A DNA stretch of 64,000 bases from Flavobacterium frigoritolerans (GTDB taxonomy: Bacteria > Bacteroidota > Bacteroidia > Flavobacteriales > Flavobacteriaceae), in NCBI RefSeq assembly GCF_025847275.1, contig NZ_JAOZEV010000012.1:93737-157736 (forward strand). Reading direction: 5' to 3'. The notes under the pieces are model-generated. The model was not told the DNA's origin and searched no databases. It saw only the letters and a program-made list of their open reading frames with translations. Shown piece by piece: positions 35,040-44,242 of the stretch; positions within the stretch are counted from its first letter, which is position 1, and every line of letters begins with the position of its first letter. The position numbers and the translations under genes were made by a program.

Positions 35040-35396
35040 ATGTTTACATTCTTCAAAATTTCTGTTTATACAGCTGTAGCAGCTTTGTTTATTCTGAGTT
35101 TAATAACAATTAGTGATGTTTTTATTCATAGCAATCAACTTCAATTTTATATTTTGACTATTATAACAGCAATAATTTTTTTCGCTATAGGTTTTACTGG
35201 AATTGTTGTTTATAAAAATTTCAAGAATATTTATCAGCATATATCAAAAGAGGATGAGCAGAATTTAGCTAGGGTATCTGTTCGGAAATTGTTATTAATT
35301 TTTGGGCTCATGGCAATTGCAATAACACTGTTCACATGCTCACTTTGTATGGGATTATTAGAAAGAATGAATGATGGAACTGCTTTATTTGGTTAA
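35040..35396 (+). CDS. Small membrane protein of unknown function
   Basis: A 118-residue protein with three predicted membrane helices (about 6-28, 34-57, 85-106) and a short charged loop (KNFKNIYQHISKEDEQNLARVS) between the second and third. I do not recognise a family. The gene is 35 bases behind the cupin-propeller fusion and ahead of a terminator, so it closes that transcript. Confidence 0.65.
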   Translation: MFTFFKISVYTAVAALFILSLITISDVFIHSNQLQFYILTIITAIIFFAIGFTGIVVYKNFKNIYQHISKEDEQNLARVSVRKLLLIFGLMAIAITLFTCSLCMGLLERMNDGTALFG

Positions 35397-35445
35397 ATGA
35401 AATAGGTAACAATTAAAATATACTTTTAATTAACTTTGGTTAAAC

Positions 35446-35487
35446 AAAACACACAATGATTTTTTTATAATTTCATTGTGTGTTTTT
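35446..35487 (+). terminator. Terminator after the acetolactate decarboxylase group
   Basis: AAAACACACAATGA and TCATTGTGTGTTTT form a 14-base stem with a T-run, 50 bases past the small membrane protein. Confidence 0.85.
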
Positions 35488-35702
35488 CTTTTTTATAGAT
35501 TGTAAAAGTTTACCAAATCACTACAATACAGTGTTTTGTATTTGTTTTTTTTGCTATTAAGTCATGAGTAATTTAGTGTAGGATTATAGCACATATACAT
35601 TATAAAACTATTAATCGAAATTTACAACTATTCAATGATTTGTTACAAAATTATAAGCACTGTCTCATAGTAACTTTGTTAAAAATTTTAAACCTATAAA
35701 TA
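35488..35702. other. Leader region of the deacetylase gene
   Basis: It contains TAACTTTG about 25 bases upstream of the deacetylase ATG, a good -7 element without a clear -33 partner at the right distance. Nothing else was seen. Confidence 0.35.
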
Positions 35703-36653
35703 ATGATTTCAACTTTTTTAAAAACAAGCGTAGTTTTAATTAGTATACTATTCACATTTTTATGCAATGGACAAACTAAAAAAGAAAATAGTGCTAGAAA
35801 TTGGCCAAATGGAGCACAATTAGTAATTTCTGTATCTATGCAATTTGAGACTGGTGGTCAGCCTGAAGGTGCCGAAAGTCCGTTTTCAGGAAGCCCACTA
35901 CCAAAAGGCCAGCCAGATTTGCCAGCGGAAAGTTGGTTTCGATATGGGGCAAATGAAGGCATTTACAGAATGCTGGATTTGTGGAAGAAATACAATATTA
36001 AAGTTACCTCACATGTGGTAGGAGAGGCAGCAGTAAAATATCCAAAAATAGCTAAAGCTATTGCAGATGGCGGTCATGAAATTGCAGCTCACGGAATCTC
36101 TTGGAGTAATCAATGGAATATGAATTACGCAGATGAATTGGCATTTGTAAAAAAAGGGATAGATACTGTTGAAGCAATTACAGGCAAAAGGGGAGTAGGT
36201 TATAATGCAAACTGGCTACGCAGAAGTCCTAACACCTTGAAAGTATTACAAGAACTTGGATTTTTATATCATATAGATGATTTAAGTCGTGACGAACCTT
36301 TTATTACTAAAGTAAATGGTAAAAATTTTGTGGTAATGCCATATACGTTGCGTAATAATGATATTGTAAATGTAGAAGGAAAACATTGGAGTCCTGATCA
36401 ATTTTTATGGCAATTAAAAATGGAATTTGATCAGCTTTATGAAGAAGGTGCAACCAAAAGAAGAATGATGTCTATTAGTTTTCACGACAGAATAGGAGGG
36501 ACTCCAGCAATGGTAAGAGCTATGGACAGTTTTATTAAATATACAAAAACTAAAAAAGGAGTTGTATTTATGAGAAAGGATGACATTGCCAAAATGGTCT
36601 TGAATGATCCAAAAACACCGATTGATAATGCAGAAGAAAAATATAATAACTAA
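35703..36653 (+). CDS. Exported polysaccharide deacetylase-family hydrolase
   Basis: The protein has 316 residues and an N-terminal signal segment (to about 24). The NodB-like pattern resembles the PuuE/allantoinase-like branch: WPNGAQLVISVSMQFE at the start of the fold, RYGANEGIYRMLDLWKKY, GGHEIAAHGISWSNQ (His metal ligands) and SISFHDRIGGTPAMVRAMDSF near the end. It would cleave an amide or N-acetyl bond. Substrate unknown. It is followed after 12 bases by an MDR oxidoreductase, so the two are likely co-transcribed. Confidence 0.82.
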   Translation: MISTFLKTSVVLISILFTFLCNGQTKKENSARNWPNGAQLVISVSMQFETGGQPEGAESPFSGSPLPKGQPDLPAESWFRYGANEGIYRMLDLWKKYNIKVTSHVVGEAAVKYPKIAKAIADGGHEIAAHGISWSNQWNMNYADELAFVKKGIDTVEAITGKRGVGYNANWLRRSPNTLKVLQELGFLYHIDDLSRDEPFITKVNGKNFVVMPYTLRNNDIVNVEGKHWSPDQFLWQLKMEFDQLYEEGATKRRMMSISFHDRIGGTPAMVRAMDSFIKYTKTKKGVVFMRKDDIAKMVLNDPKTPIDNAEEKYNN

Positions 36654-36665
36654 AAAAATATAATT

Positions 36666-37679
36666 ATGAAAGCAATAGGATTTAAAACATCACTACCAAT
36701 AGTAGAACAAGATAGCTTTATAGAATTTGAAACCGCAAAACCTACACCTGGATTAAATGATTTATTGGTAAAAATCAATGCAATATCCGTAAATCCAGTC
36801 GATTTTAAAATTCGCCAGAATAGTGCTCTAAATACAGTTTTAGAAACACCAAAAATTATTGGTTGGGATGCCGTAGGTATTGTAGAAGCCATTGGTAAAA
36901 ATGTAAACTTATTTGAAATTGGTGACGAAGTGTATTATGCAGGAGATATAACTAAACAAGGAAGTAATGCAGAGTATCAAATTATAGATCAACGCATTGT
37001 AGGCAGAAAACCAAAATCACTTACAAACCCAGAAGCAGCAGTTATCCCATTAACAGGTTTGACTGCTTGGGAAATACTATTTGATCGTATTCGCATTAAC
37101 CCAGAAAAAGATAAAGGCAAAACAGTTTTAATAATTGGTGGTGCTGGAGGAGTAGGATCTATTGCTATTCAATTGGCAAAAAAAATAGCAGGTTTAACTG
37201 TCATTGCAACTGCTTCTCGTCCAGAAACGATTGCTTGGTGCAAAAAGCAAGGAGCCGATTATGTGGTTAATCATAAAGATTTAATTTCTTCGGTTAGAGC
37301 ATTAGGTTTTCAAAATGTTGATTTTATTCTCGATTTTGTAGATACAAATTCCTATTGGGATATAATGGTCGAGCTTATTAAACCACAAGGACATATTGCC
37401 TCTATTACTGGGAGCAGTGATCCAATAGCTTTAAATAAATTAAAAAATAAAAGCGCTTCGTTCTCATGGGAATTAATGTACACGCGTTCAATGTTTCAAA
37501 CAGATGACATGCTTGAGCAACATATTATCCTTAATAAAATTGCTGATTTATTAGATGAAGGAACACTTCAGTCAACCTTAAATGAAACGTTTATTGGTTT
37601 TACGGCAGATAATATTAAAAAAGCGCATCAATTTTTGGAATCTGGAAAAACAATCGGAAAGATTGCTATTAAATTTTAA
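36666..37679 (+). CDS. Zinc-type alcohol dehydrogenase-like / quinone oxidoreductase (MDR family)
   Basis: The protein has 337 residues and is of the medium-chain dehydrogenase superfamily. The nucleotide site is VLIIGGAGGVGSIAIQLAKK (about 156-175). The N-terminal catalytic half lacks the clustered cysteines of a structural zinc site, as in the quinone-reductase branch (ISVNPVDFKIRQN, GWDAVGIVEAIGKNV). It reduces an enone, quinone or aldehyde with NAD(P)H. No substrate can be read from the sequence. Adjacent to the deacetylase gene. Confidence 0.85.
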   Translation: MKAIGFKTSLPIVEQDSFIEFETAKPTPGLNDLLVKINAISVNPVDFKIRQNSALNTVLETPKIIGWDAVGIVEAIGKNVNLFEIGDEVYYAGDITKQGSNAEYQIIDQRIVGRKPKSLTNPEAAVIPLTGLTAWEILFDRIRINPEKDKGKTVLIIGGAGGVGSIAIQLAKKIAGLTVIATASRPETIAWCKKQGADYVVNHKDLISSVRALGFQNVDFILDFVDTNSYWDIMVELIKPQGHIASITGSSDPIALNKLKNKSASFSWELMYTRSMFQTDDMLEQHIILNKIADLLDEGTLQSTLNETFIGFTADNIKKAHQFLESGKTIGKIAIKF

Positions 37680-37918
37680 AATAAAGAAAAATGAATTATC
37701 AAGAATTATTATTCATCAAGACGAACGTATAAAGCCTGTGTTTATCAGCCATTAAAACAAATTTAATATAGGTTTTAAATGAAAAAATATTTATTTTTAT
37801 ACTATCAATTTACCTATAAATGACATTTTTTTAAACAATTGAAGGCGTGGTTATTGTCGTATTCAAAAATTCTGCTAAATGTATTTAAATTGTATCTAAC
37901 TTTTAAATTTTGATAAAA

Positions 37919-38779
37919 ATGAAAAATCATATTCTAAAGAATATCATCTTTTTTGCAATCCTTTTTTGTACTGTAATTTCTGCATCTGCCCAAGATAAAG
38001 TTGATACCGTTGTTATGTTAAATGGTGAAAAAAGAGAAGGAAAGGTCGTTTCTGTAAAAGATGACGCCATTAAGTTTGTATATAAAGGTGAAGGCCTTGA
38101 ATATGAATTTAAAAAATCGGATATAAACGTAATTGTATTTGCGAGCGGACGAACCGAAGTAATAAATAAAGGTACGAATTCTGAAGTTGCATCTTCAACA
38201 GTTACATCAACAGGCAGAAAAGGGAAAATAGCTATATTGCCTTTTGAGTTTATATCTAATAATTCTTCTCTAAATGTTAATGCAATGGCAGAGCAATTAC
38301 AATCAGATAGTTATCTTTCTATAAAAGAAAATACCAATGGGCTGGAATTGCAGGATCTTATTACGACAAATAGTATTTTAGCAAAGAGTAATATTTCATA
38401 TGCTAATTTAAAATCTATAAGCCCAAAGGAAATGGCTGCATTACTTGGTGTCGAAAACGTAGTATACGGAATTGCTAATGTAACCAATAAAGGAACTTCT
38501 TCTTATGGAAGTGGTGTCACTAGTTATAATGACAAGGAAACTCAAAATAAAGAGGGTAGAAAAGCAACAACAAAATCATCAGGTTCTGCATACAATTCTA
38601 ATAATGCTACTACAATGATTAACTATGAAACTAAAATTAATCTGAATATTTTTAATGATAAAGGAGCAAATTTATATTCAGAATCAAGAAACTCTTTTGG
38701 AACTGGATTTGATGCTTATCACGCTACAATCAATTATCTTATAAAGCGTTGTCCTTTTGGTTCTAAAGCAAAACATTAA
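37919..38779 (+). CDS. Secreted protein of unknown function, CsgG/TolB-like C-terminal half
   Basis: The ATG at 37919 is preferred over an in-frame TTG nine bases upstream, giving 286 residues. After a signal peptide (ending SASAQ) comes a small beta-rich unit (VMLNGEKREGKVVSVKDDAIKFVYKGE, about 27-60). From about 100 on, KGKIAILPFEFISNN, AEQLQSDSY and the later ALLGVENVVYGIANV recall the anticodon-binding-like fold of CsgG and TolB N-terminal domains. A Ser/Asn-rich low-complexity stretch follows. The function is unknown and the C-terminal resemblance is tentative. Confidence 0.65.
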   Translation: MKNHILKNIIFFAILFCTVISASAQDKVDTVVMLNGEKREGKVVSVKDDAIKFVYKGEGLEYEFKKSDINVIVFASGRTEVINKGTNSEVASSTVTSTGRKGKIAILPFEFISNNSSLNVNAMAEQLQSDSYLSIKENTNGLELQDLITTNSILAKSNISYANLKSISPKEMAALLGVENVVYGIANVTNKGTSSYGSGVTSYNDKETQNKEGRKATTKSSGSAYNSNNATTMINYETKINLNIFNDKGANLYSESRNSFGTGFDAYHATINYLIKRCPFGSKAKH

Positions 38780-38950
38780 CTGTTTTAAAAGTTAAAAAAA
38801 GGATTACAAGTTCCTCTTTATTGAATTTTCTCATAATTCAAAAACTAAAAAGGTGTATATGCAAAGAAATAAAATTTTAATCCATCAACATATGTAAACA
38901 TTTTAGACATTTTTATGTTTGACTTTTGTCATATCAATAAAAATAAAAAA

Positions 38951-39772
38951 ATGAAAACATTACTTACTACAGTTGGACTACTTGCATTATCGTTATCAAT
39001 TTCTGCTCAGAAAATCATTCATAAGAATGTATATAGCAAAAAGATGAATAAGGAAATTGAAACCGTAATTATTACCCCAAAATTTGTAAATGGTGAAAAA
39101 TATAAAACCATTTATATACTTCATGGTTACAGCGGTAATCCCGATAGAACTTATAAACAGGATATTCCAGATCTTGTTAGCAAATCTCAAAAAAATATGA
39201 CTATTTATGTATTACCCAATGGTAATTTTAATAGTTGGTATGTAGATAGTCCGGTTGATAAATCTTCTCAATATCAAACCTTTATAGGAAAAGAATTAGT
39301 AGAATTTATCGATGCTAATTATCCAACAATTCAGAACAGAAATTTTAGAGGAATCTTAGGATGGAGTATGGGAGGATATGGCGCAACTAATATTGGAATT
39401 GCCTATCAAAATACTTTTTCGATAGTAGGCAGCTCCTGTGGTGCATTAGATTTTAATCGATTTGGTGAAAGTTTTCATAATTATCAAGTAGATAAAGTTT
39501 TAGGTGATTTTGCAAGCTTACCAAAGCAATACTTAACATTTGATAAAACGAAACAAATGCAATCATCAAATCAGTTTTATATATTCGATTGCGGTATTGA
39601 GGATACGCAAATGATAGATATGAACAGAGATTTTCATAAACTCTTAACCAATGAAAAAATTGAACATCTATATATAGAATCTCTAGGCGAACACGATACA
39701 AAGTATTGGAGTAAAGCGCTATCTAATCAATTGGCTTTGTTTGAAAACTATTTTAATAATGAGAAAATGTAA
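38951..39772 (+). CDS. Exported esterase, putative esterase (esterase D-like) family
   Basis: I use the ATG at 38951, which begins a signal peptide (MKTLLTTVGLLALSLSISAQ). The frame extends 12 codons further upstream without purpose. The alpha/beta hydrolase of 273 residues has the oxyanion stretch ILHGYSGNPDR, the nucleophile elbow GWSMGGYG (Ser139), and Asp and His candidates in FDCGIEDTQ and SLGEHDTKYW. It resembles tributyrin esterases and S-formylglutathione hydrolase relatives. The natural ester is unknown. Monocistronic, with a terminator downstream. Confidence 0.85.
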   Translation: MKTLLTTVGLLALSLSISAQKIIHKNVYSKKMNKEIETVIITPKFVNGEKYKTIYILHGYSGNPDRTYKQDIPDLVSKSQKNMTIYVLPNGNFNSWYVDSPVDKSSQYQTFIGKELVEFIDANYPTIQNRNFRGILGWSMGGYGATNIGIAYQNTFSIVGSSCGALDFNRFGESFHNYQVDKVLGDFASLPKQYLTFDKTKQMQSSNQFYIFDCGIEDTQMIDMNRDFHKLLTNEKIEHLYIESLGEHDTKYWSKALSNQLALFENYFNNEKM

Positions 39773-39818
39773 AGATTATGCTGTTTTTTTGATGTATAAA
39801 ATGACATAAATATAAAAC

Positions 39819-39870
39819 TAAAAAGACACTACAGATTTGCAATAGCAAAATACAACGTAGTGTCTTTTTT
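39819..39870. terminator. Bidirectional hairpin terminator
   Basis: AAAAAGACACTAC and GTAGTGTCTTTTT form a 13-base stem with a loop of about 24 bases. It separates the convergent esterase and DUF1810 genes. Confidence 0.8.
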
Positions 39871-39900
39871 GAGTAAATAATCTATTGATGTGTTGTACAA

Positions 39901-40362
39901 TTACAGCACAGTTGTTTCAATAGATGCCTCTATAATTGAATTAATAATGGACAAGGTAAGTGGGTCTTGTTCTCCTGAAAAGAAGGTGTCTAATACTTCC
40001 TGAAAAATGGGATTACTATTTTCTATCAAAGTAAAAAGCGTCATTGAAGATCTCAATTTTCTAGCTTCTAGTTCTCCTAAAATTGATTCGGCTGATTTCA
40101 TTTTAAAAGTTAGTATTAACTCCGAAATCTCGATAAGGTGTTTTCCTAAAATAGGATGAGCAGCAAATTCTGCAGCTTCTTTTAAATCAGTAATGGCATA
40201 AAATTTAGCAGTATCGCTAGTACCCAATCCTGCAATTTGGGGGAAAATAAACCACATCCAGTGAGCCTCTCTTTTTCCTTTTTTAATTTCAGAAAGAGCA
40301 GTAAGATACAGCTGGTTTTGTGCTTCTAAAAAACGGATTAAATCATTGTTTGAGTGTGCCAT
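39901..40362 (-). CDS. DUF1810-family protein
   Basis: I start at the ATG complementary to 40360-40362 (MAHSNNDLIRFLEAQ), giving 153 residues. The longer frame adds 11 residues not seen in the family. The family signature is unmistakable: LIRFLEAQNQLYLTALSEI, GKREAHWMWFIFPQIAGLGTS and LGKHLIEISE. It is a soluble protein. Its biochemical role is unknown to me. It stands alone and is convergent with the esterase. Confidence 0.88.
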   Translation of the reverse strand: MAHSNNDLIRFLEAQNQLYLTALSEIKKGKREAHWMWFIFPQIAGLGTSDTAKFYAITDLKEAAEFAAHPILGKHLIEISELILTFKMKSAESILGELEARKLRSSMTLFTLIENSNPIFQEVLDTFFSGEQDPLTLSIINSIIEASIETTVL

Positions 40363-40723
40363 TGTAATGTTATATGGTGTAAAAAAAGGGTGCAAAAGTA
40401 CTAAAAAAGATAGGTACTTCCTAATGGAAGACTCAGACTATGTGAGTTTTATGACTAAGTTGAGTAATAATCTTACTTAAATAGCTCCGTGAAATAGTTT
40501 CGATTTGTAGATGTAATTTTAAAATTAATCATGGTTAATAACATCCCTTTGCAATGCCTGAATTTTAAAGCGTATTGAATGATTTTACAGCCAAAAACTA
40601 ATCAAATGAATAGAATCAGTCATTTAAATATTTCGCATTATTCTTTATGATTTTATTATAAAAATTATAATTTAATTAAATAACAATTATTTTTTATGAA
40701 GTATAGTTATATCTTTACCCAAA
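40363..40723. other. Intergenic region upstream of the cobalamin riboswitch
   Basis: No coding frame stands out on either strand. The promoter of the cobalamin locus must lie in the right half, and TATATCTTTA near 40710 is one mismatch from the -7 consensus. Confidence 0.35.
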
Positions 40724-40908
40724 ATTTTGGTCTATTTTTTTCTTTAAGTTTAAGAGAAAATAGTTAAAAGGGAATCAGGTGCAAATCCTGAACAGGCCCG
40801 CTACTGTAAGTTCTATATAAGTCTTTAAACGTTACTAATACCACTGTTTGCTCTAGCAAATGGGAAGGTTGTTTAAAGATGGAACAAGTCAGGAGACCTG
40901 CCAAAATC
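40724..40908 (+). ncRNA. Cobalamin (B12) riboswitch
   Basis: A 7-base P1 stem, ATTTTGG at 40724 with CCAAAAT ending at 40907, encloses the conserved core. Visible elements are AAAAGGGAATCAGGTGCAAA and CCTGAACAGGCCC followed by GCTACTGTAA (40766-40809), and the B12 box AAGTCAGGAGACCTGCC at 40886-40902. A variable arm (CACTGTTTGCTCTAGCAAATGGG region) sits between them. It controls the BtuB-like receptor that begins about 130 bases downstream. High adenosylcobalamin is expected to shut expression off. Confidence 0.95.
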
Positions 40909-40956
40909 ACATAGTTTAAAACTTTCGAGGAACAAAGTTGAAGAACAAGAAATTCA

Positions 40957-40985
40957 CCCTATTATTCTATAATGGGCTTTTTTTC
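40957..40985 (+). terminator. Riboswitch expression-platform terminator
   Basis: CCCTATTA and TATAATGGG pair (one bulged T) and are followed by CTTTTTTTCTT, 50 bases after the B12 box and before the receptor start. This fits transcription attenuation as the mode of control. Confidence 0.7.
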
Positions 40986-41036
40986 TTATGCTTCTGTATT
41001 ATTATACCCCGATAAGTTTTTATAATTTATTTAGTG

Positions 41037-43088
41037 ATGTATAATAGAAACAAAGTCCTTTTATTCGGTTTAACGTTATTTACTCCATTTTTGCTTTACT
41101 CTCAAGCATCTAATGACAGTATCCGCAAATTAAAAGAAGTAATTCTAAAGGCTAAGCCTTACCAAGAAGTAATTCCTGTACAAAGTCTTTCAGGTAAATT
41201 ATTAGAAAATTTAGCGAGTCATAATGTTGCCGATGCGCTTCGTTATTTTGCAGGAACCCAAATTAAAGATTATGGTGGTCTTGGAGGACTTAAAACTGTA
41301 GATGTCCGTAATATGGGAACGCACCATGTAGGTGTTTTTTATGATGGAGTACAGTTAGGTAATGCACAAAACGGAGTTACAGATTTAGGCAAATATTCCT
41401 TGGATGACATGGAATCACTTACGATGTATAACGGTCAAAAAAGTGAAATTTTTCAATCCGCAAAAGACTTTGCAGCAGCATCTACTATTTATTTAAGAAC
41501 AAAACGGCCTGTTTTTGAAAATGCAAAAAAAACAAATTTATTGGTCCGATTTAAAACCATGTCTATAAATTATTTTGATCCGTCTTTTAGGTGGGAACAA
41601 AAATTAAGTAACAAGGTGAGCATGAGCGTAAGTTCTGAATATATAAAATCTAACGGGCAATATAAATTTAGATATAAAAGAAACAATCTAGATGGTAGTG
41701 TAGCATACGATACTACTGCTACCAGACACAATAGCGATATAGAAGCACTTCGAATAGAATCTGGCTTTTACGGAAAATTAAATAATGGTTCTTGGGATGC
41801 CAAAGTTTATTATTACGATTCTGATAGAGGAGCTCCGGGGGCAATTGTCGAGAATAAGTTTTCTGATGGTTTCAGGCAATACGATAAAAATTTCTTCACA
41901 CAAGCTTCACTAGTAAAAGATTTTTCTAAAAAGTATAAATTTCAAGCAAAGGTAAAATATGCTTATGATTATACGCATTATGTTGCCAGAGATACCACAA
42001 ATATATTAGGTGAAATAGTAACAGAGGGCGCACAGTCAGACGATAGTTATTATCAACAAGAAATATACTTTTCAGCAGTAAATATGTATAACATATTACC
42101 CACATGGGATGTTTCGTTATCTACAGATTTTCAATATAACAAACTCAACGCCACGAGAAAGGGAATTCAAACTCAGTTTTCTTTTCCGCAACGTTATACA
42201 GCTTTATTCTCTTTGGCAAGCTCCTTCAGACTTGGACAATTTAAGGCTTTAGGTAGTGTTGTTGGTACTTATGTTCAGGAAGAAGTACGATATAATGCAA
42301 AAGCTCCTGATAAAAAAGAGTTCACCCCAGCATTATTTATTGGTTATACCCCTTTTAAAGACTATGATTTTAATTTAAGAGCATTTGCAAAGCGTATTTT
42401 CAGAATGCCAACTTTTAATGATTTGTACTATACTATGGTTGGGTCAAGCACTTTGAGACCAGAGTATATGAATCAGTACGATGTTGGATTTACCTATAAT
42501 TTACCCATGGTTAATAATGGTTTTTTAGACAAATTATCTATTCAGGTCGATGGCTATTATACGAATACTAAAGATAAAATAGTAGCAGCACCTACAGGAA
42601 ATTTATTTCGTTGGATGATGACCAATATGGGACAAGTAAAAGGAAAGGGTATCGAATCGGTACTTAATGTAGGGATGCATATTGGTAAAGTAAATTTAGC
42701 AACTAATCTTACCTATACGTATTCTGAAAGCAGGGATTACACCAAATTTGCAGGTTTAGAATTATCATCTTACGGAGACCAAATACCTTATACACCATGG
42801 CATAGTGGGTCAGCAATACTAAATGCGGGTTATGAATCTTGGAATTTTAACTACAGTTTTATATATGTAGGAAAACGATATAACGGAAATGTAAATAATA
42901 TAAAGGTCAATGAGGTACAACCTTGGTACACACATGATTTATCAATGCAAAAATCTTTTGCGATTAGCAATTATTTGATAAAGGGGACAATAGAACTTAA
43001 TAATGTACTCAATCAGCAGTATGAGGTAATATACAATTACCCAATGCCAGGTCGTACACTAAAATTTATAATCAGTATTGAGCTATGA
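41037..43088 (+). CDS. btuB: TonB-dependent vitamin B12 receptor (BtuB-like)
   Basis: Outer-membrane receptor of 683 residues from the ATG at 41037, directly preceded by an in-frame GTG. It has a signal peptide to about 23 and a TonB box-like LKEVILKAKPYQEV. The plug contains NVADALRYFAGTQIKDYGGLGG, VDVRNMGTHHVGVFYDGVQL and MESLTMYNGQKSEIFQS. The barrel ends in FIISIEL. Unlike the siderophore receptor it has no carboxypeptidase-like N-terminal domain. Function is assigned chiefly from the riboswitch immediately upstream and the BtuG-like partner, whose start overlaps its stop by 4 bases. Confidence 0.88.
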   Translation: MYNRNKVLLFGLTLFTPFLLYSQASNDSIRKLKEVILKAKPYQEVIPVQSLSGKLLENLASHNVADALRYFAGTQIKDYGGLGGLKTVDVRNMGTHHVGVFYDGVQLGNAQNGVTDLGKYSLDDMESLTMYNGQKSEIFQSAKDFAAASTIYLRTKRPVFENAKKTNLLVRFKTMSINYFDPSFRWEQKLSNKVSMSVSSEYIKSNGQYKFRYKRNNLDGSVAYDTTATRHNSDIEALRIESGFYGKLNNGSWDAKVYYYDSDRGAPGAIVENKFSDGFRQYDKNFFTQASLVKDFSKKYKFQAKVKYAYDYTHYVARDTTNILGEIVTEGAQSDDSYYQQEIYFSAVNMYNILPTWDVSLSTDFQYNKLNATRKGIQTQFSFPQRYTALFSLASSFRLGQFKALGSVVGTYVQEEVRYNAKAPDKKEFTPALFIGYTPFKDYDFNLRAFAKRIFRMPTFNDLYYTMVGSSTLRPEYMNQYDVGFTYNLPMVNNGFLDKLSIQVDGYYTNTKDKIVAAPTGNLFRWMMTNMGQVKGKGIESVLNVGMHIGKVNLATNLTYTYSESRDYTKFAGLELSSYGDQIPYTPWHSGSAILNAGYESWNFNYSFIYVGKRYNGNVNNIKVNEVQPWYTHDLSMQKSFAISNYLIKGTIELNNVLNQQYEVIYNYPMPGRTLKFIISIEL

Positions 43089-44230
43089 AAAAGATAACAA
43101 CAAAATTTATATTAGGTTTATTTATAGCTCTGACTTTTACCTCTTGCAGAGAAGAAGAAACCATTTTTCCATCATTAGATAAAAGCGTTGCTGCTCCAAG
43201 AAGTGATGGCAAAATAGAAGGATTTTATCTCCTTAACGAGGGAAATATGGGGATGAACAGAGCCAGCATCGATATATTTAATTATAGAACAGGTAATTAT
43301 ACAACTGATATTTATTCTGAACGTAATCCTACGGTAGTAAAAGAGTTAGGTGATGTAGGTAACGATATAAAAATATATGGAAACAAAGTTTATGCGGTAA
43401 TTAATTGCTCAAATAAAGTTGAAGTAATAGATAAATGGACTGCAAAACGCATAAAAAAAATAGACATTCCTAATTGTCGATATGTAACTTTCTATAAAGA
43501 TAAAGCATATGTAAGTTCCTATTCAGGACCAGTGGCCATTAATCCAAACGCAGAAATAGGCTTTGTTGCAGAGATTGACACAACATCATTAGAAATTAAA
43601 CGCAAGGTAAATGTAGGGTATCAGCCAGAACAAATGGTAGTGAGTAACGGAAAATTATATGTTGCCAATTCAGGAGGTTACAGAGTCCCAAATTATGACA
43701 GAACAGTATCTGTAATAGATCTTGAAACTTTTACCGAAATAAAAAAGATAGATGTTGGCATCAACCTTTATAGTATGCAAATAGACAGTCGTGGAGATAT
43801 TTATGTAAGCTCCAGAGGAGATTATTATAATACACCATCGAATCTTTTTGTAATTGATACCAAAACAGATGAGAAAAAAATGCAACTCGATATTCCGGTT
43901 TTAGGAATGTGTTTAGTAGATGATTTACTCTATTTCTATAGTGTATCGTGGAGCTATCTTACTAATAGTAATAAAGTAACCTACGGAATATTAGACACAA
44001 AAACTAAGAAAATAATAAGCGATAAGATAATCACAGACGGTACAGATAAACAAATAATGATTCCTTATGGATTACAAGTAAATCCCGAAACTAAAGAAAT
44101 TTATATCACCGATGCACAAAATTATGTTGTAACAGGCTATATCTATTGCTTTACTCCAGAGGGAAAATTAAAATGGAAAACCACAGCAGGAAATATACCT
44201 GCACATATTGCTTTTATAACCAAAAACTAA
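43085..44230 (+). CDS. Surface beta-propeller lipoprotein, BtuG-like (DUF5074/YncE)
   Basis: A lipoprotein of 381 residues (TFTSCREEET, an acidic stretch after Cys that suits a surface export signal). The rest is a seven-bladed propeller: GFYLLNEGNMGMNRASIDIFNY, NDIKIYGNKVYAVINCSNKVEVID, VGYQPEQMVVSNGKLYVANSGG, VSVIDLETFTEIKKIDVG and ending AHIAFITKN. In Bacteroides, BtuG proteins of this kind bind cobalamin with very high affinity and sit as a lid on BtuB. Translational coupling to the receptor gene (ATGA overlap) strongly supports the same role here. Confidence 0.85.
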   Translation: MKKITTKFILGLFIALTFTSCREEETIFPSLDKSVAAPRSDGKIEGFYLLNEGNMGMNRASIDIFNYRTGNYTTDIYSERNPTVVKELGDVGNDIKIYGNKVYAVINCSNKVEVIDKWTAKRIKKIDIPNCRYVTFYKDKAYVSSYSGPVAINPNAEIGFVAEIDTTSLEIKRKVNVGYQPEQMVVSNGKLYVANSGGYRVPNYDRTVSVIDLETFTEIKKIDVGINLYSMQIDSRGDIYVSSRGDYYNTPSNLFVIDTKTDEKKMQLDIPVLGMCLVDDLLYFYSVSWSYLTNSNKVTYGILDTKTKKIISDKIITDGTDKQIMIPYGLQVNPETKEIYITDAQNYVVTGYIYCFTPEGKLKWKTTAGNIPAHIAFITKN

Positions 44231-44242
44231 AATAGTAAAATC

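Noticed and set aside
37691..37732. Short ATG-initiated frame (MNYQELLFIKTNV) after the MDR oxidoreductase
   Set aside because: Thirteen codons with no promoter or similarity, most likely chance.
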